64,000 nt of DNA from J027 sp034437655 (lineage in GTDB: Bacteria; Chloroflexota; Anaerolineae; Aggregatilineales; J027). Made by a program: the position numbers and the translations under genes. Location: the NCBI GenBank assembly GCA_034437655.1, contig DAOTTU010000044.1:124001-188000 (forward strand), read 5' to 3'. Positions 25,119-33,700 of this stretch are shown here, piece by piece (within the stretch, counting starts at the first letter, position 1; each line of letters starts with the position of its first letter). Below the pieces are notes generated by a model. That model saw only the letters and a program-made list of their open reading frames with translations. It made no database searches and was not told the origin of the DNA.

Positions 25119-27113
25119 ATGAAGCGTATCCTTTCAAGCACCATGTTGGCCTTATTATGTGCCGTACTCGTCAGTGGCCTTGGGGCATCATTCGCCGCAG
25201 AAACACCAACAGATTCATCGTCAACCGACCGTCAAGGTGACCTCCGCATTGGTCTTGTGACCGACGTCGGACGTATTGACGACGGCAGTTTTAACCAGAG
25301 CGCCTGGGAAGGACTTTTGTTGTCAGAAGAAGCATTCGGTGCCGAAGTTGACTTTATCGAAACCGATGCACCAACTGACTACGCTAACAACATTGCTGAA
25401 TTTGCCGAAGATGACTTTGACATCATTGTGACTGTCGGCTTTGCCCTGCAAGAAGCAACCCTTAACGCTGCTGAAGCCTTCCCCGATGTTTATTTCATTG
25501 GCGTTGACCAGTTCCAGACCGAGGATGTCGATAACGTTGTGGGTCTGGTTTTTGAAGAAGATAAATCCGGCTTCCTGGCTGGTGTTCTGGCCGCTGGCTT
25601 GACCGAAACCAACACCATTGCCGCCGTATTGGGTACCGACCAGGTGCCACCTGTTGTTGCCTTTAAGGAAGGCTATGAGTCTGGCGCAGCATGGGCTGCT
25701 GACATTCTTGACAAAGATGTTAACTTCATCAGCACCTATCACCCCGGTGGGCTAGACACAGCTTTCACTGACCCACAATGGGGCGCTGCAACCGCTGCAC
25801 AAGCACTTGATCAGGGTGCAGACGTTGTTTTTGCAGCCGGTGGCCAGACAGGTAACGGTGGCTTGATCGAAGTTGCCAGCACTGTTGGCGACAGCAACCC
25901 GCCCTACTGCATTGGTGTAGACACCGACCAGTGGTTGACTGTGCCAGAAGCACACCCTTGCCTCGTTTCCAGTGCTGCAAAGCTCATTGACGGTGGTATT
26001 CTTAGCCTCGTGACCGCTTTTGTCGATGGTAATGCACCCACGGGTAATTTCTTTGGTGAAGTTGGGCTGGCGAGCTTCCATGATTTCGAAGATCAGGTAC
26101 CGGGTGAAGTACTGCGTCTGATTCAGCGCGCAGAAAATGGCTTGCGCACCAATGCCGTACTGACCTGCTACAACACTGACTTGAGCGACCTTCGTGTTGG
26201 GCTGGTGACCGACGTCGGCCGCGTTGACGATGGCAGCTTCAACGAAAGCGCCTGGAACGGTCTACTGGCTGTAGAACGCTGTGGCGCTGAAGTTGACTTC
26301 ATCGAAACTCAAGACCCCACCGACTACGCTGCCAACATTGCTGAATTTGCCGAAGATGATTACGACATCATCGTGACTGTTGGGTTCGCCCTGCAAGAAG
26401 CTACTAATGAAGCCGCACAGGCCTTCCCCGATGTTCGCTTCATCGGCGTTGACCAGTTCCAGCCCGAAATGCAGGAAGGTATCAGCGGGTTGATCTTCCC
26501 TGAAGACCAGGCCGGGTTCCTTGCGGGTTATCTGGCTGCTGGCTTGAGTGAAAGCGGTACGATTGCGGCCGTACTGGGTACTGACCAGGTGCCACCCGTG
26601 GTCGCCTTCAAAGAAGGGTATGAACTCGGGGCACAGTTCTACAACCCGGACATTGAACTCATCAGCACCTATCATCCCGGTGGGCTAGACACGGCCTTCA
26701 CCGACCCGCAATGGGGTGCTGCAACCTCTCGCCAGGCACTTGACCAGGGCGCAGACGTCGTTTTTGCGGCTGGTGGTCAAACGGGCAATGGTGGCTTGAT
26801 TGAGGTTGCTGGCGCTGTTGGTGATAGTAATCCGCCGTATTGTATCGGTGTGGACACTGACCAGTGGTTCACCGTACCCGAAGCGCACCCGTGCCTCGTT
26901 TCCAGCGCAACCAAGATCATTGACGGTGGTATTGCTAGCCTGGTGCTGCAATTTGCCAATGGCAATATCGAAGATGGTAACTTTGTGGGTGTTGTCGGCC
27001 TCGCGCCGTTCCATGACTTTGAAGATGTTGTGCCTGCCGAGTTGCAAGCTGAACTGACCCAACTGGCTGCTGACCTGGCCGCTGGTGTGGTGTCAACTGG
27101 CTACGCGCCCTAA
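25119..27113 (+). CDS. Tandem double-domain BMP/PnrA-family binding protein
   Basis: 664 residues from the ATG at 25119. A signal peptide (about 1-31, ending ASFAA) lacks a lipobox cysteine, unusual for this family in cells without an outer membrane. Two near-identical BMP domains follow, about 40-345 and 356-655. Each begins DLR(I/V)GLVTDVGR(I/V)DDGSFN, then FIET, IIVTVGFALQEAT and TYHPGGLDTAFTDPQWGAA, and ends near FHDFED. Family members bind nucleosides or related solutes for ABC import. No permease or ATPase is near. Single-copy BMP proteins are about 330-360 residues, so this is a duplication inside one gene. The SD AAGGAG is 11 bases from the start. A three-codon ATG-ATT-TCA-TGA frame overlaps that start. 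Confidence 0.93.
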   Translation: MKRILSSTMLALLCAVLVSGLGASFAAETPTDSSSTDRQGDLRIGLVTDVGRIDDGSFNQSAWEGLLLSEEAFGAEVDFIETDAPTDYANNIAEFAEDDFDIIVTVGFALQEATLNAAEAFPDVYFIGVDQFQTEDVDNVVGLVFEEDKSGFLAGVLAAGLTETNTIAAVLGTDQVPPVVAFKEGYESGAAWAADILDKDVNFISTYHPGGLDTAFTDPQWGAATAAQALDQGADVVFAAGGQTGNGGLIEVASTVGDSNPPYCIGVDTDQWLTVPEAHPCLVSSAAKLIDGGILSLVTAFVDGNAPTGNFFGEVGLASFHDFEDQVPGEVLRLIQRAENGLRTNAVLTCYNTDLSDLRVGLVTDVGRVDDGSFNESAWNGLLAVERCGAEVDFIETQDPTDYAANIAEFAEDDYDIIVTVGFALQEATNEAAQAFPDVRFIGVDQFQPEMQEGISGLIFPEDQAGFLAGYLAAGLSESGTIAAVLGTDQVPPVVAFKEGYELGAQFYNPDIELISTYHPGGLDTAFTDPQWGAATSRQALDQGADVVFAAGGQTGNGGLIEVAGAVGDSNPPYCIGVDTDQWFTVPEAHPCLVSSATKIIDGGIASLVLQFANGNIEDGNFVGVVGLAPFHDFEDVVPAELQAELTQLAADLAAGVVSTGYAP

Positions 27114-27148
27114 AGCACTAACTCTAAAAATCCAATAGGTATCGCAAG

Positions 27149-27178
27149 CGGTACTGACCTGCGGGTTGGTACCGTTTT
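27149..27178 (+). terminator. Rho-independent terminator of the BMP gene
   Basis: Eleven-pair hairpin CGGTACTGACC (27149-27159) with GGTTGGTACCG (27164-27174), two G-T pairs, loop TGCG, then four T. Confidence 0.7.
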
Positions 27179-27184
27179 GCATTG

Positions 27185-27727
27185 TCAGACTGTCATGTTT
27201 TCTTCAATAAACGGTTCTTGCAAGTATTCCAGCGCAAGCAGCTTGCGGCTCTCACCGAGATAGTATATCGCGACAAAATGGTCGGCGGTGAGTATGTCGT
27301 AGAGTGCTTTTTGCACGATGAAATCCTGATCCTGAACGCCGATAGTATAGTCAGTTTGATTGCGCACATGTAACCACAGTTTACCTTCTACGCTGTGGAC
27401 GTTGTTCTGCGCCACGTCATTGCTCACGATGCGTTGCCGACTCCGCAGCATAAGGACAGCCCGCAAAAAGCCAATTGTCCAACTGAGGGCGAAGATACCA
27501 CTCAGCATATAGACCAGATCATCCTGGAAGAGCAACGATAACACCAGCGGCAAAATGAGCGGGAATAGGTAGAGGCTAGCCAGGCCGCGCCAGAATGTCA
27601 TCCGTTGCGCCTGGATACGCTCAGACTGGTTCAGCCCGACTTCACCCTTTCGGTTGGCGGCAAGGTCTTCAGGGGTCAGGCCCAGTAGCCATTGAATTTG
27701 CTGATTTTTGGATTCAGATTCAAGCAT
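27185..27727 (-). CDS. Hypothetical two-TM membrane protein
   Basis: 180 residues. The N-terminal 45 residues are polar and include a LLGLTPEDLAANRKGEV stretch. Two hydrophobic segments (about 50-68 and 74-92, LYLFPLILPLVLSLLF and YMLSGIFALSWTIGFLRAVLM) are followed by a soluble beta-like domain of about 85 residues (GKLWLHVRNQTDYTIGV, FVAIYYLGESRKLLALEYL). Members of this kind occur as lone genes in Chloroflexota, but I cannot name a family. It diverges from kbl across 88 bases and converges on the BMP gene terminator. Function unknown. Confidence 0.7.
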   Translation of the reverse strand: MLESESKNQQIQWLLGLTPEDLAANRKGEVGLNQSERIQAQRMTFWRGLASLYLFPLILPLVLSLLFQDDLVYMLSGIFALSWTIGFLRAVLMLRSRQRIVSNDVAQNNVHSVEGKLWLHVRNQTDYTIGVQDQDFIVQKALYDILTADHFVAIYYLGESRKLLALEYLQEPFIEENMTV

Positions 27728-27745
27728 GGTTGCACTTTCAAAACG

Positions 27746-27774
27746 TTAGCAGGATGCAGAGTTCGTGTTAAAAT
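27746..27774 (+). promoter_or_regulatory. Promoter of the kbl operon
   Basis: -35 TTAGCA (27746-27751), 17-base spacer, -10 TAAAAT (27769-27774) preceded by TG at 27766-27767. The ATG of kbl is 41 bases downstream. The same TGTTAAAAT occurs ahead of the PGI/PMI gene. Confidence 0.55.
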
Positions 27775-27815
27775 TTGAAAAATGGTAATTGACGAGTATT
27801 GACTGTTGAGGATAC

Positions 27816-29012
27816 ATGGCAACTGTAACGAACAAAACCACGTTTTTAGAAGAACAACTCGATGAACTCCGTGAGCAAGGACTATTTAACACCATCCGCA
27901 CCATTGAAAGCCCGATGGATGGGCGTATTGTGGTGGATGGTAAGCCCGTTATCAATTTCTGCGCTAACAACTATCTTGGCCTCGCGAACCATCCACGCTT
28001 GTTGCAAGCTGCCAAGGATGCCATTGATGCATATGGCATTGGTCCCGGTGCAGTCCGTACGATTGCGGGGACAATGAACCTGCACACGCAACTTGAAGAA
28101 CGGTTGGCTGCGTTCAAAGGTGTAGAGGCAAGTATCACCCTGCAAAGTGGGTTCACGGCGAACCTTGCCACCATTCCGGCACTGGTTGGACGTGGCGATG
28201 TCATCTTTTCGGATGGGTTGAACCACGCCAGCATCATTGATGGCTGCCGCCTGAGCCGTGCGAAGATTATCGCCTACGAACACAACAATATTGCTGATCT
28301 GCGTGAAAAGATCGCCGCTGCGCGTGAAGCTGGCGAATATAGCCGTTATCTGATTGTGTCGGATGGCGTTTTCAGCATGGACGGTGATATTGCCGATCTC
28401 CCAGCGTTGTATGAAGTCGCACAGGAATTTGACGCGCTGCTGATGGTCGATGATGCGCATGGCGAAGGCGTACTTGGTCATGGTGGGCGTGGGATTGTGG
28501 ACCATTTTGGGCTACACGGGAAAGTTGACATCGAAGTTGGCACGATGAGCAAAGCCTTTGGTGTTGTCGGCGGTATTGTGGCAGGCAAGCAGGTCATTAT
28601 TGACTGGATTCGCCAGCGTGGGCGGCCATTCCTGTTTTCCAGCGCGATGACCGTGCCCGATGTGGCCGCATGTCTGGAAGCGGTCGATTTGCTCGAAAGC
28701 TCAACCGAACTGGTTGACCGCTTATGGGCGAATGGCGAACGCTTCAAGCAGGGGATGCAGGCGCTTGGCTTCGATACCGGACACACAACTACGCCAATCA
28801 TCCCGGTGATGCTCTACGATGAGAAAACCGCGCAGCAATTCAGCAAACGTCTATTTGAAGAAGGCGTCTTTGCAATGGCGATTGCCTACCCGACGGTAGC
28901 ACGTGGGGCTGCTCGTATCCGGGTGATGAACACCGCCGCCCATACCGACGCCGATATTGACGAAGCACTTGGTATCTTTGAGAAAGTTGGCCGTGAGCTT
29001 GAGGTCATTTAG
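27816..29012 (+). CDS. kbl: Glycine C-acetyltransferase / alpha-oxoamine synthase
   Basis: 398 residues, PLP-dependent. The best fit is 2-amino-3-ketobutyrate CoA ligase, which splits 2-amino-3-oxobutyrate into glycine and acetyl-CoA in threonine breakdown. NYLGLANHPRLL, VRTIAGTMNLHTQLE, NHASIIDGCRLSRA, VDDAHGEGVLG and the Lys of GTMSKAFGVVGG are all where they should be in the alpha-oxoamine synthase family. The related 8-amino-7-oxononanoate synthase (bioF) is the alternative; no biotin or threonine dehydrogenase gene is next to it, so the choice rests on similarity and length. It is first in a four-gene run, and the next ATG follows its stop directly. Confidence 0.88.
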   Translation: MATVTNKTTFLEEQLDELREQGLFNTIRTIESPMDGRIVVDGKPVINFCANNYLGLANHPRLLQAAKDAIDAYGIGPGAVRTIAGTMNLHTQLEERLAAFKGVEASITLQSGFTANLATIPALVGRGDVIFSDGLNHASIIDGCRLSRAKIIAYEHNNIADLREKIAAAREAGEYSRYLIVSDGVFSMDGDIADLPALYEVAQEFDALLMVDDAHGEGVLGHGGRGIVDHFGLHGKVDIEVGTMSKAFGVVGGIVAGKQVIIDWIRQRGRPFLFSSAMTVPDVAACLEAVDLLESSTELVDRLWANGERFKQGMQALGFDTGHTTTPIIPVMLYDEKTAQQFSKRLFEEGVFAMAIAYPTVARGAARIRVMNTAAHTDADIDEALGIFEKVGRELEVI

Positions 29013-29330
29013 ATGGGCCGTGATTTTGAGTTATATGATTTACGGGTGACAGTTGAAGAAATTCGCGGGCGGTCGGTGTGCGGCTTGCAGGTTGGGGATT
29101 ATTTCGAAGTTACCGAAAGCAATCGGTTACGGATTCCGGCCGGCAAGCACTTTTGTATGTATGCGCTGAGTGCTGTACTACCCTTGTTGGCCGCCAAACA
29201 ACGTGATCTTGCTGAAAATGATTGGCTGGCGCGGGATGCGCTGGTTGCGTGCCCTGACCCCGACGAAGGACTGATTATGCGGATTGAACGTACCACTCGC
29301 CGCACGTTAGATAGCGACGAGTTAACCTGA
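29013..29330 (+). CDS. TIGR04076 family protein
   Basis: 105 residues. The pattern LYDLRVTVEEIRG then CGLQVGDYFEV, then LRIPAGKHFCMYALSAVLPLLAAKQR, then CPDP is that of TIGR04076, a small family of unknown function found in bacteria and archaea. It has conserved cysteines, here three of them, which suggests metal or redox binding. It starts at the base after the kbl stop, with GAGG ahead, and its stop shares one base with the next ATG (TGATG at 29328-29332). It is surely part of the operon. No enzymatic role is known. Confidence 0.85.
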   Translation: MGRDFELYDLRVTVEEIRGRSVCGLQVGDYFEVTESNRLRIPAGKHFCMYALSAVLPLLAAKQRDLAENDWLARDALVACPDPDEGLIMRIERTTRRTLDSDELT

Positions 29331-30346
29331 TGCCGAAACTGAGTATTGCCTTTCAGACGGACAAAAGTGCCGCCGAGTATATCGCGCTGGCACAACAGGT
29401 CAATCAGTATGACGTTGATGCAGTCACGGTCTATGCTGACTTGCCCTATCATCCGAGCTTCGGCCCGCTGATGCTGATGGCACCGCACATTGAACGCGCT
29501 CCTATTGGGGTTTCGGCGATTCCCGTCTCGCGGATGCACCCGGTTGACATTGCCGCGAATCTGGCTTTGCTGGCTGATGTCGCGCAGGCGGGAGTATATA
29601 TCGGCGTGGGGCGTGGCGCATGGTTAAAAGATCACGGTTATATCGAGCGGCGGCCACCCCTCGCAGCGGTGCGCGAAGCGATTGACATTATCCGGCTGTT
29701 GTTGCGTGGCGAAACGGGTGGCTATCAGGGTGAGGCTTTCCAGCTTGCCGAACATGTGCGCGTCGGTTACCCTTTGCCCCCTGAGCCAGATAGTATCCCG
29801 GTGTTAGTCGGTACATGGGGGCCTAAACTGTCTGCGATTGCGGGCGAAATTGCGGATGAGGTTAAAATTGGCGGTTCGGCGAACGCGGATGTAGTGCCTG
29901 TGATGCAGGAATATATCGCGGTTGGTGAAGAGCGTGCCGGGCGTGCCCACGGGACAGCCGGCGTGGTGGTGGGCGCGGTATGTGTCTGTGACCACGACCG
30001 TGAACTGGCCCGGGCAGCGGCGCGACGTTCGGTGGCGCTGTATTTGCCCGTTGTGGCGTCTTTAGACCCGACGGTGACTGTTGACCCGGAACTGGTCCAA
30101 AAACTGCAAATTTGCGCCAATGCAGGCGACTGGGAGGGTGCGGCCGCGCTTATCTCAGACGAGATGCTTGAAAAGTTCGCCTTTGCGGGTAATCCCGACG
30201 ACATTATTCGCCAGACAGAATCACTTTTCGCGGCAAGCGCATCGCGGGTAGAGTTCGGCACGCCGCATGGCTTAAATTCTGCTGAAGGCTTGAGACTCCT
30301 CGGTGAAACTGTTATACCGGCCGTGAGAAGCAACTGGAAACCATAG
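29330..30346 (+). CDS. LLM-class (F420-dependent type) oxidoreductase
   Basis: 338 residues with the luciferase-like TIM-barrel fold. GVSAIPVSRMHPVDIAANLALLADV and VGVGRG-like IGVGRGAWLKDHGY are in the positions seen in F420-dependent methylene-tetrahydromethanopterin reductase-like proteins. IPVLVGTWGPKLSAIAGEIADEV and the C-terminal SLFAASASRVEFGTPHG also fit that branch. The cofactor may be F420 or FMN; F420 is inferred from the branch and is not proven. It is coupled to the TIGR04076 gene by a one-base overlap. The substrate is unknown. Confidence 0.85.
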   Translation: MPKLSIAFQTDKSAAEYIALAQQVNQYDVDAVTVYADLPYHPSFGPLMLMAPHIERAPIGVSAIPVSRMHPVDIAANLALLADVAQAGVYIGVGRGAWLKDHGYIERRPPLAAVREAIDIIRLLLRGETGGYQGEAFQLAEHVRVGYPLPPEPDSIPVLVGTWGPKLSAIAGEIADEVKIGGSANADVVPVMQEYIAVGEERAGRAHGTAGVVVGAVCVCDHDRELARAAARRSVALYLPVVASLDPTVTVDPELVQKLQICANAGDWEGAAALISDEMLEKFAFAGNPDDIIRQTESLFAASASRVEFGTPHGLNSAEGLRLLGETVIPAVRSNWKP

Positions 30347-30364
30347 CCAAAAGGATTCCCTGAC

Positions 30365-30583
30365 ATGGCAGACAAAAAATCATTGATGTGGGCGCACAAT
30401 GGCGAGACGCTGGGCGCAGAAATTGACTTCGACGCGCAAAAAATCTACTGGTTCGATGCAGTTGGTTGTGCCTGTAGCACCCATACGGATGTGCAGAGCT
30501 TTGCTGATTACCGCGAAAACGGCTCACGGCTGGGTGTACTGCCGCAAGATGTGCAGGCAACGCTCACCGAGGCAACACGCTAG
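30365..30583 (+). CDS. Small hypothetical protein
   Basis: 72 residues, acidic and soluble, with no membrane segment. It carries CACS in GCACSTHTDVQ, and tryptophans in LMWAHNGE and KIYWFDAVG. AAGGA lies about 13 bases before the ATG. It follows the LLM gene by 18 bases and comes before a strong terminator, so it is likely the last gene of the kbl operon. I do not recognise it. Confidence 0.6.
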   Translation: MADKKSLMWAHNGETLGAEIDFDAQKIYWFDAVGCACSTHTDVQSFADYRENGSRLGVLPQDVQATLTEATR

Positions 30584-30614
30584 TCCGCTCCATCAATCGA
30601 AATATCATATAGAC

Positions 30615-30659
30615 GAAAAAACCGCCCCTGCGAACGATGCAGGCAGCGGTTCTTTTTTT
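30615..30659. terminator. Bidirectional rho-independent terminator
   Basis: Hairpin of AACCGC and CCTGC arms (30620-30631) with GCAGG and GCGGTT (30639-30651), flanked by six A on the left and seven T on the right. It ends the kbl operon and the giant gene, which converge here. Confidence 0.88.
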
Positions 30660-30740
30660 GTCCTGATTGGTTTCTCAGGGAGAACGGTCAGGTGGTAGCC
30701 GGGTGGCCACCACGAGACCGCATTGGGGGCAGGGAGAGGT

Positions 30741-33700
30741 TTACTCTCCGCCGCGACTGGCGTTTTCTTCAGCCGGGCTGTTCTGCGGGTGCTGGTCCAG
30801 CTCTTCAGCCGTGGTCAGACGGTTCGCTTCTTCGTCTACGATGATCGCATCTGCATCAATCGGCAGCGCGTTCGTCGAGAAGATGTTGGCGTCCAACCGC
30901 TCCTCGGTGCTATCCACGTCAGAGGTGAAGACGACTTCGGTGGATTCGCAGTACCAGGTCGGTGAGTAGTCTGGGATGTCGTTTTCCGTGATCAGGCGGG
31001 TTACTTCACTCTCGAATTCGTAGGCGTAGATGTCGAGATCACCGTCCAGATTACTCTGGTAGGCGAAAATCTCATCATCGGGCGACCATACAGCGTTCGA
31101 AGCAAAGCCTGCCGGGTCGGAGACCATTTCCACGTTCTGGCCATCGCTGTCCATCACGTAGATCACGCTGCTGTCCGGCGAAGCGGTGCGGCGGAACAGG
31201 ATGCGGTCACCCTCGTTGGAGTACATCGCATCACGGTCGTTGCCTTCACCGTCGCTGAGGCGCGTGGTGACCGGGAAGCCGTTTTCGTCTTCCGCGCTCA
31301 GGTCGAGTTCGTAGATCTGGAAGATACCAGCGCGGTCACGGTCGCTCTGGAACAGCAGCTTCGTGCCATCAGGATGCCAGAAGGCGTTGATGTCAGAAGC
31401 GGGGCTGTCGGTGAGCTGGCGTTCCATGCCAGTACGGACATCCAGCAAGTAGAGGTCGTATTGGCCATCGCGGGCAGATTCGTAGACGACGTAGTTACCA
31501 CCGTCAGCGTCTGCGCCTGGTGACCAGACCGGGTCGATGTCCACGGCGACGTCGTTGTACGTCACCCGTTGGATGATGTTACCGCTGTTGACGTTATCAA
31601 CCGGCGCAACGTAGATTTCCCAGTTACCGTCACGGACGGAGGCAAAAGCGATCCATTGCCCGTCGGGTGAGCGGCTTGGTGCGAAGTCATGGATGCGCGG
31701 TGTTTCGTCACCCTGCGACAGGTTCGGGTTGTCATCAGGGAACTCGTCATCACCGCCGAGGCGGAAAATTTCCCAGTTACCCGTAGTGTTGGTGTGGTAA
31801 ATCAGCCAATCCGGGCAGGTTGCTTCACCGATGCTGAGCGGGGTCCATGGCGCGCGTGTCAACGGGGTGTCATCACAGCCAGCCGGGTCCATGTCAACGA
31901 TCGGGAAACCATACTCGTCAAAGATGATTTCGCCACAAACATCGGGCACTTCAGCAACCGGGGTCGCTGTCGTTGGGGTTTCGGGCACACAGTCGGCCAC
32001 GGTTGTACGTGCGCTCGGGCCGCTGGCGAGTTGGATTTCAAGAGCGAAGGTGCCTTCTACGAACGGAACGAAGATCATTTCCTGCGCGTCTTCACCGAGA
32101 ACAACACTGCCTTCGAGTACCTGAACATTGTCCTGGTTAAAGACCTGCCAGGAAACTTCGTCGTCACTCAGGGCCATGTCGCCGCCACGGTTGAAGATGG
32201 TGAAGGTTGCTGATGCATCGTCGTTGCAGAAGCCTGCGATTTCGATGTCCGCTTCTTCGAAGCAGATGGTTGTTACCGTTTCGCTGAATTCGAGGATTTC
32301 GAAGGTCAGCGTACCCGGGGTCACGGTCGTGGTAGAGAATTCTTCGCCGTTGTCCAGGCTGATAACGCCGGATTCGATGGTGCCAGTTTCATCAGAGAGG
32401 GTGTAGGTCACGTCTTCGATGGTTGGGCCACCTGTGTTCACGACAGTGAAAGTGGCTTCACCCGTTTCTGGGACACAGACACCACTTGCGGTGAGGTCTG
32501 GCGGCCAGCAGGTGTCGCGTTCAATGTTGATACCCAGTTCGGGGATGCTGAACGTGAAGCTGCCTTCTTCGTTGCTGAGTGTGACGGTTTCGGTCGCACC
32601 CGGGGCAACGGTGATTTCGCCTTCAGCGGTGACACCCGTCTGGTAGACCACGCTCCAGACGTAGCTGGTCGGGTCAATGAACGGACCACCGTCGTTGGTG
32701 ATTGAAATCACGGGTTCGGTTTCTTCACAGACAGCACTGGCGCTGACTTCCGGTGGGAAGCAGTTGTCGAACTCAATCGTTTGGTCGAGTACACCAGCGT
32801 CGGTTGAGTACGTCAGGCTGGCGGTTGCCGTGCCCTTGTCACTGTCGATCTGGAAGGTTTCTGTACCGGCCTGGTCGAGCTGGAAGTCGAAGCTGGCAGT
32901 TTCACCGGTCTGGTAAGTGACCTCAACTGTTTCGCTGGCAAGCATCGGGCCGCCGTTGTTGACGACGGTGATGATACCGGCGTTCAGTTCAGTGTCACAG
33001 ACACCGCTCAATGCGAGTTCTGGTGGGAAGCAGTTGTCAATCGAAATTGACCGCTGTTCTTCAGAACCATCGTTGAGCGTGACGGTAACGTCGCCCTTAT
33101 CGTTATCCAGTTCAAAGCGTGCGTTGCTGTCGGCGTCAAGCTGAATGCCTTCAATGGTCGCCGTGTCACCCGTTTCATATTCCACAGTCAGTGAAACTGG
33201 CGTGATGATGGGGCCGCCACTGTTGGTCAGTGTGACGACAGGTGTGTTGCCTTCGCAGACACCGTCGAGTGCAAGTTCCGGCGGGAAGCAGTTTTCGACA
33301 TCAATGGTCTCTTCAAGGCTGTTGAGCGTCACCGATACGTTGCCCTGATCGTTATTCAAGGTGTAGGTTTCGGTTTCGCCTTCGTCCAGCATGAAGGAGA
33401 TCGTTGTGTCGTCACCGACTTCGTAGTCAATGTTCAGGGTTTCTTCGCTGAACATCGGGCCACCGTTGTTCGTGACTTCTGCGATAGGTGTGTTGCCTTC
33501 GCAGTAGGCATCAAACGTCAGGCTTGGCGGGTTACAGTTCTCAACGTCGATAATGGTTTCGGTTCCGGCGTGCATCACCGTAATCGCACCCTTATCATTG
33601 TCGAGGTCGAAGCGCTGGCTGCTTTCGGCACCGAGTTCGAAGGTGAATTCAATCGCGCCTTCGTCGTCCTGTGCGTAGTCAACCATCACCACATCTGGTT

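Noticed and set aside
25111..25122. Three-codon mini-ORF ATG-ATT-TCA-TGA at the BMP start
   Set aside because: The SD is only three bases from its ATG, so initiation there is unlikely.
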